From: WLMZ01 sp037140375
GTDB taxonomy: Bacteria > Actinomycetota > Acidimicrobiia > Acidimicrobiales > Ilumatobacteraceae
Assembly: GCA_037140375.1 (NCBI GenBank)
Contig: JBAXER010000064.1
Coordinates: 1-15,969 of the forward strand
Direction: 5' to 3'
DNA: 15,969 bases
Each line of letters starts with the position of its first letter. The stretch's first letter is position 1. Positions 7,318 to 13,975 of the stretch are shown piece after piece. The notes under the pieces are model-generated. The model had not been told where the DNA came from. It ran no database searches and worked only from the letters and a program-made list of their open reading frames with translations. A program made the translations under genes and the position numbers.

Positions 7318-8243
7318 GGCCGCGAACGAAATTTGTCACGCTGATCACGATCACGACCATGCTCGGTTTTGCATCGTGCGCTCACACGACCCCGCGCGGG
7401 CAGCTCAGCGACGCTCAGCCTGCTGCATCGCCGACGCTCTCCTCGCTGATCAACACAACGGTTCATGTCACCGAGCCCGCCGTGCGTGGTGACCGTTCTC
7501 AAGAGTTGCCGTTCCCGAGCGCGCCGCTGTTCGACGATTCGCAGTTGGCCGAGTGCGATGCGCGCGTGCTCGGTTCGTTAGTGCACAGCGAGCCAACAGC
7601 GAACCAGTGGATTGTTGTGTTAGCTCCATCAATCACGTCTACGAATGCAACACTGCAGATCGCCACTCGCGGCGCCGACAACGCGTGGCGCTGCTCGTTG
7701 GCGCCGACCGCGGCACGGCTTGGCCGCAACGGAATTCGACCGCTCGCCGATCGTCGCAGCGGCGACGACACCACCCCATCGGGTGTCTTCGGTTTGGGCG
7801 TGGTCAACAGCCCACAGGGACCCATCTCGTTCTTTGGAAACAGCCCCGACCCCGGCGCTCGCGGCGCATACCGACACATCCAACCCGACGACTGTTACGG
7901 CGCTGAGCCCAACACGCCCGGCTACGGGCACTGGCGCTCAGACGCCATCGCGTGCTCGGGTGCCGACGAGTTACTACACGGCGTTGGTGCCGCCTACGAG
8001 CACGCCGTGCTCATCGGCGCCAACACCGAACCGGACGTAAGCGGCGATGCAATTGGGGAGCCGGCGTTGGCGTCAGCAATCTTTTTGCACCGCTTCAGCT
8101 TCACCACATCGGGCGCCACCAAGGCCACGTCGGGTTGCGTCTCGATTGCACATCAGCCGCTATTGATCGCGCTGCGCACCATTGACCCGAGTCTGAACCC
8201 ACGCTTCGCAATCGGAACCGCCGCGACGCTGACGACTCGCTGA
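7311..8243 (+). CDS. Predicted L,D-transpeptidase (YkuD-like) lipoprotein
   Basis: A 310-residue exported protein. Residues 1-23 form a lipoprotein signal: basic start (RPRTK), hydrophobic core, then LGFASC with the acylated Cys at 23; Phe at -3 is slightly unusual. The C-terminal half matches YkuD-type domains: GDDTTPSGVFGL (151-162), SFFGNSP, HRFSF (H260) and GATKATSGCVSIA with the putative catalytic Cys276. L,D-transpeptidases crosslink peptidoglycan (3-3 bonds) or attach proteins to it, outside the membrane. The motif lacks the usual Arg after GC(V/I), as in the divergent branch with GxTSGCxxL. The GTG at 7311 overlaps the upstream stop by 7 bases; the frame is open further upstream, but that part lies inside the CAP gene and would bury the signal peptide. 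The overlap suggests joint expression with the CAP protein. Confidence 0.8.
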   Translation: MLRPRTKFVTLITITTMLGFASCAHTTPRGQLSDAQPAASPTLSSLINTTVHVTEPAVRGDRSQELPFPSAPLFDDSQLAECDARVLGSLVHSEPTANQWIVVLAPSITSTNATLQIATRGADNAWRCSLAPTAARLGRNGIRPLADRRSGDDTTPSGVFGLGVVNSPQGPISFFGNSPDPGARGAYRHIQPDDCYGAEPNTPGYGHWRSDAIACSGADELLHGVGAAYEHAVLIGANTEPDVSGDAIGEPALASAIFLHRFSFTTSGATKATSGCVSIAHQPLLIALRTIDPSLNPRFAIGTAATLTTR

Positions 8244-8249
8244 CGCGAG

Positions 8250-9026
8250 CTACGCCTTCTTCGGCGGCCGCGGGAAGAACGCGCTCGTGGTGGCCACGTA
8301 TTCGGCATAGCCGGGACGACGCTTGCCCATCGTCTTTTCGAGCATCGGCACCCCCGACACGCGGCGCACAAGAATCGTCATCACCAACGAGCCAATCAAG
8401 CCCCACGCGGCCGAGCCGGTTTCGGCGGCAACGAGGCCGATGCCCCACCACACGCACGAGTCACCGAAGTAGTTGGGGTGACGGGTGTAACGCCATAGGC
8501 CGGTGCGCATCACCATGCCCTGATTGGCTGGGTCGGCTTTGAAGCGAGCCAGTTGAGCATCGCCTACGGCTTCGAAGAACAGCCCAACCAACCACAACGC
8601 GACGCCGATGTACGCAATGACACCAATGTTCGGTGTGGCATCGGCTTGTCCAAGTTGCACCGACAACGAAACCACAAACATCAGCACACCCTGCAGAGCA
8701 AAGACGGTGACAAGGCTGATGAGCCCAAACCGCTGGCCGTAGTGCTTGCGCATCGCGCGATAACGGAAGTCTTCGCCGTTGCCGTGGTTACGCCAAAACA
8801 AGTAGCCCGCGAGGCGAAGGCCCCACACGGTGACCATCGCAACGAGCAACCATTGGCGAGCGTTGTTGCCATCAGTAGAGAGGCGAACAACCCAAGCCAC
8901 CATCACGAAGCCCAGGCCCCACACGATGTCGACGATGGATGCGTTTTTCAAGATGAGACTCAGTACCCACGTACTGAGCATCAGCACAACAATGGCGAGC
9001 GCTGAGACCAGCATCGCATGGCTCAT
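8250..9026 (-). CDS. DUF1295 domain membrane protein (ICMT/steroid-reductase-like fold)
   Basis: A 258-residue integral membrane protein with about six hydrophobic segments (for example 5-26, 32-50, 58-78, 100-124, 134-152, 190-222). It carries the DUF1295 signatures NASIVDIVWGLGF (28-40), LRLAGYLFWRNHGNGEDFRY (70-89), and GLWRYTRHPNYFGD (176-189), the last shared with isoprenylcysteine methyltransferase and 3-oxo-5-alpha-steroid dehydrogenase folds, followed by PGYAEYVATTSAFFP near the end. The reaction of DUF1295 proteins is mostly unknown; lipid or sterol-like substrates are suspected from the fold. The ATG at 9026 overlaps the upstream acyltransferase stop (ATGA) and has a good AGGAAG ribosome-binding site. 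The longer open frame upstream is Arg-rich and lies within the acyltransferase gene. Its stop is only 6 bases from the convergent L,D-transpeptidase stop. Confidence 0.88.
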   Translation of the reverse strand: MSHAMLVSALAIVVLMLSTWVLSLILKNASIVDIVWGLGFVMVAWVVRLSTDGNNARQWLLVAMVTVWGLRLAGYLFWRNHGNGEDFRYRAMRKHYGQRFGLISLVTVFALQGVLMFVVSLSVQLGQADATPNIGVIAYIGVALWLVGLFFEAVGDAQLARFKADPANQGMVMRTGLWRYTRHPNYFGDSCVWWGIGLVAAETGSAAWGLIGSLVMTILVRRVSGVPMLEKTMGKRRPGYAEYVATTSAFFPRPPKKA

Positions 9027-10045
9027 GTGAGCTTCCTTTCGGCGCGCTCGGTGAGCGCGAGATCTACTTCGTTGTCTAAACGTAACCACTGGTCGTCGAG
9101 CCAAGGTGCGAATGCGTCGCCGGACGGAACCTCGGCGTTGGCCACACGATGGGCCACGAAACGGATCGGTTCGAATCGACGACTCAACGCCTTGAGAATG
9201 CCGCCGAACGTATCGAGTCCCTCGAAGCCCACATGCCACGCCAAAATCACATCGACATTCGGAGCCCCGCGCATCATTGCGCTCGCGCCGCTTGGTCGCG
9301 GTGGAAGCAGATGACGAAGGTTCTTGAGCTTGTGGGCACGAGCAGGATCTCGCTGCTCAAGCTTGGCCATCGCTGCGGCCCGCTTGGTGGGGTTGGCGCG
9401 GGTGCCCTCGGGGAAGATGATGCCGATGTCGGCCGGACCGAGGGCGGCAGCGAGACGTTCGATGGCCGCAAGTTCGGGAGCCGAATCGTTCGCCCCGCGA
9501 TCGAGAAAATAGTTGGGCACGCGCTGCCCAACAACATCGAGACACGGGTCGCTGAGCAGCTCGCGTTTGAGCACATAGTGCGGCCGCATCTTGGCCAAGT
9601 GCGTGATCACATACGCAGACACCAACGAGTCGGCCAAGCTGGCGTGGCGTACGAACAGCAGCGCTGGACCCGGGCTGAACGCCGCGTGGTCGGTGGTCTC
9701 TACGCGAATGCCGCACGTGACCCGCAACGCGTCGAGCAAGTGAGCTGCCCACCATCGCTGTAGGTCGTAATGCGCGCGCTGGTTACCGCTCTGGCCGATA
9801 GCCCACAGTCCAAAGGCGGCAACGACCCCGACCGTTTCGAGCCAAGCCCAGCAGAACGCGAATGAGACGAGACGAAGGAGCGGAAAGCGAAACTTGGCGC
9901 GCAGGGCATCGGCCAACACCATCACCGGAACCCACACCGGAATCAACAGCGTGAGCAAAACGGCAGCAACGAACAACGCAGGGATGGTGATCACCCGACG
10001 TTGAAGGGTGTTTTTCGAAACACTCACGGCACCGTTGTAGCTCAT
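9023..10045 (-). CDS. PlsC-type acyltransferase (1-acyl-glycerol-3-phosphate acyltransferase family)
   Basis: A 340-residue membrane-associated acyltransferase. Two N-terminal hydrophobic segments (about 18-46 and 58-83) are followed by the catalytic HX4D motif in RHASLADS (H134, D139), a VLKRELLSDP segment, NYFLDRG (motif II) and FPEGTRANPTKR (motif III, 211-222). Members transfer acyl groups from acyl-CoA or acyl-ACP to lysophospholipids or related acceptors at the inner membrane face. The protein is longer than core PlsC (about 240 residues) because of the N-terminal membrane part and a C-terminal extension, as in the YihG/LCLAT-like branch. The exact acceptor is unknown. It is translationally coupled to the DUF1295 gene. 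The ATG has an A-rich run (AAAAAATG) but no Shine-Dalgarno sequence; an in-frame GTG at codon 8 is an alternative. Confidence 0.9.
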   Translation of the reverse strand: MSYNGAVSVSKNTLQRRVITIPALFVAAVLLTLLIPVWVPVMVLADALRAKFRFPLLRLVSFAFCWAWLETVGVVAAFGLWAIGQSGNQRAHYDLQRWWAAHLLDALRVTCGIRVETTDHAAFSPGPALLFVRHASLADSLVSAYVITHLAKMRPHYVLKRELLSDPCLDVVGQRVPNYFLDRGANDSAPELAAIERLAAALGPADIGIIFPEGTRANPTKRAAAMAKLEQRDPARAHKLKNLRHLLPPRPSGASAMMRGAPNVDVILAWHVGFEGLDTFGGILKALSRRFEPIRFVAHRVANAEVPSGDAFAPWLDDQWLRLDNEVDLALTERAERKLT

Positions 10046-10099
10046 TTTTTGAGGGCCTGCGTCGGTCAGCCAGACAAACGATCGGTAGCGAGCTCGGCG

Positions 10100-10972
10100 T
10101 TACGCCAAATCGAGCCCGAAGGCTGCCTTGAATCCGGCGTAATAATCGCTGTCATCTTCGTGACGGCCCATCTCGACCCAGTCGGCATCGGACATCTTGG
10201 CGCGACCCTCGATGAGCTCGGCGCCGCCCCAGCTGCACGGATAGCGCAACTGTGGAGCATCGGTGGTGATCGCGTGGTGAATCAGCTCGCCCACTTCAAA
10301 CGGATCGGTGGCGTTGGCCATACCCGTGGCATAGAACTGAAACAGGCGGCGGTAGTGCGGGTCGTAGGCGCCGCTTTGGTTCGGGGCATCGATGTTCTTG
10401 GCGAAGATGGCCGACTTGGTGACGCCGGGCTGAATCACCGCAACGCGAATTCCGAACGGCGCGAGCTCTTGGGCCAAGCCTTCTGACAGACCTTCGAGCG
10501 CCCACTTCGAGGTGACATAGGGCGACTGCGCCAGCGCGGCCATGCGGCCAGCAATCGAGGTGATGTTCACGATGCAACCGCTGCCGCGCTCGCGCATTCC
10601 GGGAAGCACCGCCTGGATGCATCGCACGGCACCGCACAAGTTGGTGTTCATCACATCGAGATACATCGAGGGTGGGCACTCTTCGGCCACAGCGTTACCG
10701 CCAACGCCAGCGTTGTTCACGAGCACATCGACCCGGCCTGCTTGGCGCAAGATCTGTCCCATTCCCTCACTCACTGAATCGTCGGATGCAATATCAAGTT
10801 CGATCAGTTGTAGCTCGGCGCCATGGTCCTCGGCCATTGCCAAGACCTTGGTGGCCTTGGTCAAACTGCGCACGGTGCCAAAGACCGAGTAGCCGTTCTT
10901 CGCGAGATGAATGGCCGTTGCGCGACCGATTCCTGAGTTAGCTCCGGTGACGACTGCAACAGGTTGTGACAT
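10100..10972 (-). CDS. Short-chain dehydrogenase/reductase (SDR), classical type
   Basis: A 290-residue classical SDR. It shows the nucleotide-binding TGANSGIG (9-16), an Asp at the end of the LIELD strand (D60), NNAG (86-89), the catalytic Ser in NITSIAG (S139) and YVTSK (Y152, K156), and PG after the catalytic strand (QPGVTKS). Such enzymes oxidise alcohols or reduce ketones with NAD(P)(H). TVRS in the second strand suggests NADP(H) (Arg rather than Asp), but this is only a hint. The C-terminal 60 residues form the variable substrate lid. The ATG at 10972 directly precedes the Rossmann strand. The frame is open 20 codons further, but that would run through the terminator-like hairpin. It lies 54 bases upstream of the acyltransferase gene on the same strand, so a lipid-related substrate is possible but unproven. 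Confidence 0.92.
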   Translation of the reverse strand: MSQPVAVVTGANSGIGRATAIHLAKNGYSVFGTVRSLTKATKVLAMAEDHGAELQLIELDIASDDSVSEGMGQILRQAGRVDVLVNNAGVGGNAVAEECPPSMYLDVMNTNLCGAVRCIQAVLPGMRERGSGCIVNITSIAGRMAALAQSPYVTSKWALEGLSEGLAQELAPFGIRVAVIQPGVTKSAIFAKNIDAPNQSGAYDPHYRRLFQFYATGMANATDPFEVGELIHHAITTDAPQLRYPCSWGGAELIEGRAKMSDADWVEMGRHEDDSDYYAGFKAAFGLDLA

Positions 10973-10979
10973 GGCCGCA

Positions 10980-10985
10980 ACTGTA
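10980..10985 (-). promoter_or_regulatory. Candidate -10 box (TACAGT) for the SDR gene, near-leaderless
   Basis: TACAGT on the minus strand ends 7 bases before the SDR ATG. It lies between the hairpin and the gene, where a promoter is needed if the hairpin terminates upstream transcription. No Shine-Dalgarno or clear -35 is seen. Confidence 0.35.
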
Positions 10986-11000
10986 GATGAACAACGACAA

Positions 11001-11043
11001 ACCGGGGTTCGATGTGTCAGGGGGCGACACATCGAACCCCGGT
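11001..11043 (-). terminator. Perfect 18-bp hairpin, probable intrinsic terminator of the Gly/Met-rich protein gene
   Basis: The arms 11001-11018 and 11026-11043 are perfect reverse complements (18 bp, starting ACCGGGG) around a 7-base loop. On the minus strand the hairpin lies 37 bases after the stop of the secreted Gly/Met/His-rich protein and is followed by the T/G-rich TTGTCGTTGTTC. The U tract is poor, as often in GC-rich bacteria. On the plus strand no T run follows, so it acts, if at all, on leftward transcription. Confidence 0.7.
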
Positions 11044-11080
11044 CCGTCAGGGGAGGGACTCTGTTGTTGAAGGGTTGAGA

Positions 11081-11749
11081 TCAGCCGTTAGTTGCACCAT
11101 TGGTGGTTGCCGGGGCATCGGGCTGATCGGCAGGTGCCGCTGGGCGGACACCATTGACCATGTCGGTGATGCGGGTCTTGGCCTCAGCCACGAGCGCATC
11201 GATCACGGTCTGTACGTTCACGCCCTTGGCAGTAGCTACATCGGCAATGCTCTTGCCGCTTTGCAGCTCGGTGCGCAGTTCGTCGGCGGTGATGCCGAGC
11301 GCAGTGGCTGCGGCCTCAAGTCCGGCGCCGCGTCCACGACCCATACCGCGACCGCCCATACCGGGGCCGCCCTTACCTTCGCCGCCCTTACCGTGGTGGC
11401 GACCCATGCCTGGACCGCCCATACCGTCGCCGGGCATGCCCGCTGGACGATTGGCTTCAAGTGCCGCAGTGATCGAGTCGGCCTGCGCCTGAGTGATCGT
11501 TCCGTCGGTAACCAACTTCGAGAGTGAGTCGGCGAGCATTGCACCATGGCCACCTTGGCCACCTTGGCCACCGTCTCCGTCGCCATCACCGATGGCGGTT
11601 GGATCTGCTGGCACCGAAGGCGTCGAAGCAGCAACAAGGCTTGCACCGCTGGCACCTGCCCCGGCGGGCAAGTTGAGCACGACGCCAGTACCGGCGCCAA
11701 TGAGCAATGCACCGGTCATGCCTGCGATTGCGAGTCGTTTCTGATTCAT
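11081..11749 (-). CDS. Exported Gly/Met/His-rich protein with LGI-x-x-x-ELR repeat-type domain
   Basis: A 222-residue protein of no named function. Residues 1-36 look like a signal or anchor segment (basic MNQKR, hydrophobic AIAGMTGALLIGAGTGVVL). A Gly/Asp/Gln-rich linker (54-69) leads to a helical piece LADSLSKLVTDGTITQAQAD (72-91). Next is a flexible region, 104-141, with seven Met, two His and many Gly (for example GMPGDGMGGPGMGRHHG). After it a helical module, LGITADELRTELQSGKS to about 192, resembles modules found in small exported Gram-positive proteins. The tail is Pro/Ala/Thr-rich. The Met/His content could bind copper or another soft metal, but that is a guess. The ATG is chosen by a strong AGGAGA site 8-9 bases upstream. 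It lies downstream of the kinase gene, with a response-regulator-type direct repeat about 105 bases upstream and a terminator hairpin behind it. Confidence 0.75.
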   Translation of the reverse strand: MNQKRLAIAGMTGALLIGAGTGVVLNLPAGAGASGASLVAASTPSVPADPTAIGDGDGDGGQGGQGGHGAMLADSLSKLVTDGTITQAQADSITAALEANRPAGMPGDGMGGPGMGRHHGKGGEGKGGPGMGGRGMGRGRGAGLEAAATALGITADELRTELQSGKSIADVATAKGVNVQTVIDALVAEAKTRITDMVNGVRPAAPADQPDAPATTNGATNG

Positions 11750-11853
11750 TTCATCTTCTCCTAGTTGACTACGTCGAGGTGTCGAAGGGGGTTCGATCTC
11801 GCTGTTCGGATGTGCATATCTTGAGCGCCTCACGTATGAGCCACTTCGCGCGG

Positions 11854-11873
11854 AGGTGAGAGTCAGGTGAGAG
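11854..11873 (-). promoter_or_regulatory. Tandem direct repeat, probable OmpR-family (MprA-like) operator
   Basis: AGGTGAGAG occurs twice without mismatch (11854-11862 and 11865-11873), separated by TC, giving an 11-bp period, one helical turn. This is the layout bound by OmpR/PhoB-type response regulator dimers, including MprA, whose boxes are two roughly 8-bp subunits. The repeat overlaps the kinase stop codon and lies about 105 bases upstream of the secreted-protein ATG. A related but imperfect copy precedes the regulator gene. Confidence 0.6.
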
Positions 11874-13218
11874 GCGAGCGTTCAACAATCGGCAGTTCGA
11901 AACCAACGACTGCGCCCCGCTCTGGGTGGTTCGCAGCGAAGGTTGTTCCACCGTGTGCTGCCGCCACCTCGGTGACAATGGAGAGCCCAAGCCCTGAGCC
12001 CGGCTGCGAGCGTGCTGCAACTGCCCGATAGAAGCGGTCGAAAACCAAATCGAGATCCGCGGGAGCGATTCCGGGTCCATGGTCGCGTACAGCGACACGA
12101 CCCTGAACAACGCTGATCTCGATGGGCTCTGCAGAGCTATCGAACTTGGCAGCGTTATCGAGCAAGTTCGTGATCGCGCGATCAAGCGATGACCGCTGCG
12201 CGAGCACGACCGAATTGTCGGCAGTGATATCGATGGTACGGCCCGTGCGTCGGCCGACTCGACCGGCTGCAGACTCGACCACGTCGGCGATGCGCACCTC
12301 GACGGAGGGTTCATCGGGGCTTCGTCCAGAACCAACGGCCACAACTTCTTCGACAAGGGACGACAGCTCGGCCACTTCAATATCGAGATCGTCAAGCACC
12401 TTTATGCGCATCTCGGCGGGTAGATCACCGTGACGGCGCAAGACATCGACATTGGTGCGAAGACTCGTGAGCGGCGTACGCAGTTCGTGGCCGGCATCTT
12501 GCACGAGGCGGCGTTGCTCTTCGCGAGATGTGTTCAACGCGTTGAGCATCGTTGAGAAGGCGGTGCCGAGGCGACCAACTTCGTCGCGGCCGCCAGCGGC
12601 TACATCGATATCGAGTCGGCCCGTAGACGACACCTCGCTTGCCGCCTCAGTGAGTGCGCTCAACGACTTGGTGAGGCCTCGGGCCGCGAACCAACCAGCG
12701 AAGGCGGCCAACACAACAGCGACGCCGCCGACGAGCAAGATGCGCGAGCGCAGATCGTGGAGCACACGATTCATCTCGGAGAGATCGCGACCAAACTGAA
12801 ACGCACCGATACGTCGCGGCTGAGTGCGCACCCGAAACTCACGTTTGTCGGAACCCGTGACCGTGCGCAGCACCTCACCCTGCCCGGTACGAGCAACGGC
12901 TCGCTCGGCAGCATTGACCGGCAGCGTGACGCCATCGGTCTGGATGATGATCTGGCCAGCTGCATTCAGTACCTGAAACACTTCAAGGCTCGCGAGCTGC
13001 ACGCCGCCGTCACCACCGCGACCGGGGCGGCCGGCACCGGGATTCGGCAGGTTGTCGTCATCGAGATCGTTACGCGCCCGACTCGAGTTCAGCAAGGTTC
13101 GATCGATCTCGGCAAGCATGCGCGTGCTGGTGGCGTCGTAACTCAACAGGCCCACCCCGATTGCTGCCAAAGCAGCAAGCGACGCCAACACGAGCGCGAG
13201 TTTGGCGCGAAGTGTCAT
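11863..13218 (-). CDS. Two-component sensor histidine kinase, MprB-like
   Basis: A 451-residue membrane kinase. It has TM1 (about 7-27), an extracytoplasmic sensor region of about 130 residues with an Asn/Asp/Gly-rich loop (50-72), TM2 (159-178), HAMP (about 179-232), a HisKA domain with the phospho-acceptor H244 in DAGHELRTPLTSLRTN, and an HATPase domain with N box ITNLLDNAAKF (349-359), G1 DHGPGI (D379) and G2 GSGLGLSIV (407-415). It would autophosphorylate and pass phosphate to the regulator encoded just upstream, which it overlaps by 4 bases (ATGA). The sensor loop is too divergent to name a signal; envelope stress is the usual theme for MprB relatives. The 3' end carries the tandem operator-like repeat within and around the stop codon. 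Confidence 0.92.
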   Translation of the reverse strand: MTLRAKLALVLASLAALAAIGVGLLSYDATSTRMLAEIDRTLLNSSRARNDLDDDNLPNPGAGRPGRGGDGGVQLASLEVFQVLNAAGQIIIQTDGVTLPVNAAERAVARTGQGEVLRTVTGSDKREFRVRTQPRRIGAFQFGRDLSEMNRVLHDLRSRILLVGGVAVVLAAFAGWFAARGLTKSLSALTEAASEVSSTGRLDIDVAAGGRDEVGRLGTAFSTMLNALNTSREEQRRLVQDAGHELRTPLTSLRTNVDVLRRHGDLPAEMRIKVLDDLDIEVAELSSLVEEVVAVGSGRSPDEPSVEVRIADVVESAAGRVGRRTGRTIDITADNSVVLAQRSSLDRAITNLLDNAAKFDSSAEPIEISVVQGRVAVRDHGPGIAPADLDLVFDRFYRAVAARSQPGSGLGLSIVTEVAAAHGGTTFAANHPERGAVVGFELPIVERSPLT

Positions 13219-13913
13219 CGCGCCCGCACCGTGTAACCAACGCCGCGCACCGTATGGATCAACGGTTCGCGACCCGCCGTGTCGATTTTGCGACGCAGAT
13301 AGCCGATGTACACCGCAAGATTCTTTGAATCGGCGCCAAAGTCGTAGCCCCAGATGCGTTCGTAGATCGTGGTCTGATCGAGCACGATGCCCGAGTTGCG
13401 CACGAGTAGTTCGAGCAGATCGAACTCGGTCTTCGAGAGTTCGATCTCGTGGTCACCAACCCAAACCCGTCGCGCCGGTGAGTCGACGCGAAGGTCACCA
13501 ACCGAGCAGGCGGTTGAGTCGTCTTCGGTGTCGGGCTGAGTGCGCCTCAGCAGCGCGCGAAGGCGAGCAAGTAGCTCGGCCAACGCAAACGGCTTGGGCA
13601 GATAATCGTCGGCACCGGCATCGAGACCAGCAACTCGATCAGAGGTTTCGGTGCGTGCGGTGAGCAACAAGATAGGCACGCGATTCTTTTCGCTACGCAA
13701 AACACGACACGCAGTCAGACCATCGACCACAGGCATCATCACATCGAGCAGTAACACGTCGGCGGGTTCGGCGCGCATCGCCTCAAGCGCCTGCGCTCCA
13801 TCGGACACGGCAGTCACCGAGTAGCCCTCAAGCGTGAGCGCCCGAGACAATGACTCGCGAACGGCGCGTTCGTCCTCGGCGATGATGACGCGAACTGGTG
13901 CAGGCATATTCAC
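13215..13913 (-). CDS. OmpR-family response regulator, MprA-like
   Basis: A 232-residue DNA-binding response regulator. The receiver domain (about 7-120) shows E13-D14, the phosphorylated D57 in LLLDVMMP, T85 in LLTAR and K107 in LPKPF. The C-terminal winged helix (about 135-231) shows LSKTEFDLLELLVRN, LDQTTIYERIWGYDF and the recognition-helix region SKNLAVYIGYLRRKID, then TVRGVGY, close to MprA and other actinobacterial OmpR proteins. Two starts are possible: GTG at 13913 or ATG at 13907, two codons later, which would lose little. No strong ribosome-binding site is seen. It is the first gene of the pair, with a half-conserved copy of the tandem operator just upstream, suggesting autoregulation. 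Confidence 0.93.
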   Translation of the reverse strand: MNMPAPVRVIIAEDERAVRESLSRALTLEGYSVTAVSDGAQALEAMRAEPADVLLLDVMMPVVDGLTACRVLRSEKNRVPILLLTARTETSDRVAGLDAGADDYLPKPFALAELLARLRALLRRTQPDTEDDSTACSVGDLRVDSPARRVWVGDHEIELSKTEFDLLELLVRNSGIVLDQTTIYERIWGYDFGADSKNLAVYIGYLRRKIDTAGREPLIHTVRGVGYTVRAR

Positions 13914-13929
13914 GTTTGTACACGTTCAG

Positions 13930-13948
13930 CGTAAGAAAGTGGTGAGAG
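13930..13948 (-). promoter_or_regulatory. Imperfect tandem direct repeat upstream of the response regulator
   Basis: GGTGAGAG (13941-13948) is identical to the core unit of the operator near the secreted-protein gene. Eleven bases away lies CGTAAGAA (13930-13937), matching at 5 of 8 positions. The orientation relative to the downstream gene is the same at both sites. It lies 17-35 bases before the regulator start codons, a position suited to autoregulation. Confidence 0.5.
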
Positions 13949-13957
13949 CACGGCCTA

Positions 13958-13971
13958 GGTCAACATTGACC
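13958..13971. promoter_or_regulatory. Palindrome GGTCAA-CA-TTGACC between pheA and the regulator
   Basis: A 6-bp perfect inverted repeat with a 2-base centre lies in the 62-base gap, just past the pheA stop. TTGACC on the minus strand may serve as a -35 box for the regulator promoter, and the palindrome may bind a dimeric regulator. The stem is too short and lacks a U tract for a terminator. Confidence 0.3.
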
Positions 13972-13975
13972 CGGG

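Noticed and set aside
9027..9239. N-terminal extension of the DUF1295 protein by 71 codons.
   Set aside because: It lies wholly within the acyltransferase gene in another frame, and is Arg-rich as expected of a shadow frame. The ATGA overlap with AGGAAG marks the true start.
11001..11043. The hairpin holds GGGGTTCGAT, which resembles a tRNA T arm.
   Set aside because: No anticodon arm, D arm or acceptor stem can be built around it. The perfect 18-bp stem explains the sequence better.
11330..11450. Repetitive G/C-rich DNA, considered as a tandem repeat or CRISPR-like array.
   Set aside because: The repeat units are irregular and reflect Gly-Met/Gly-Gly codons within a coding gene. There is no spacer structure.
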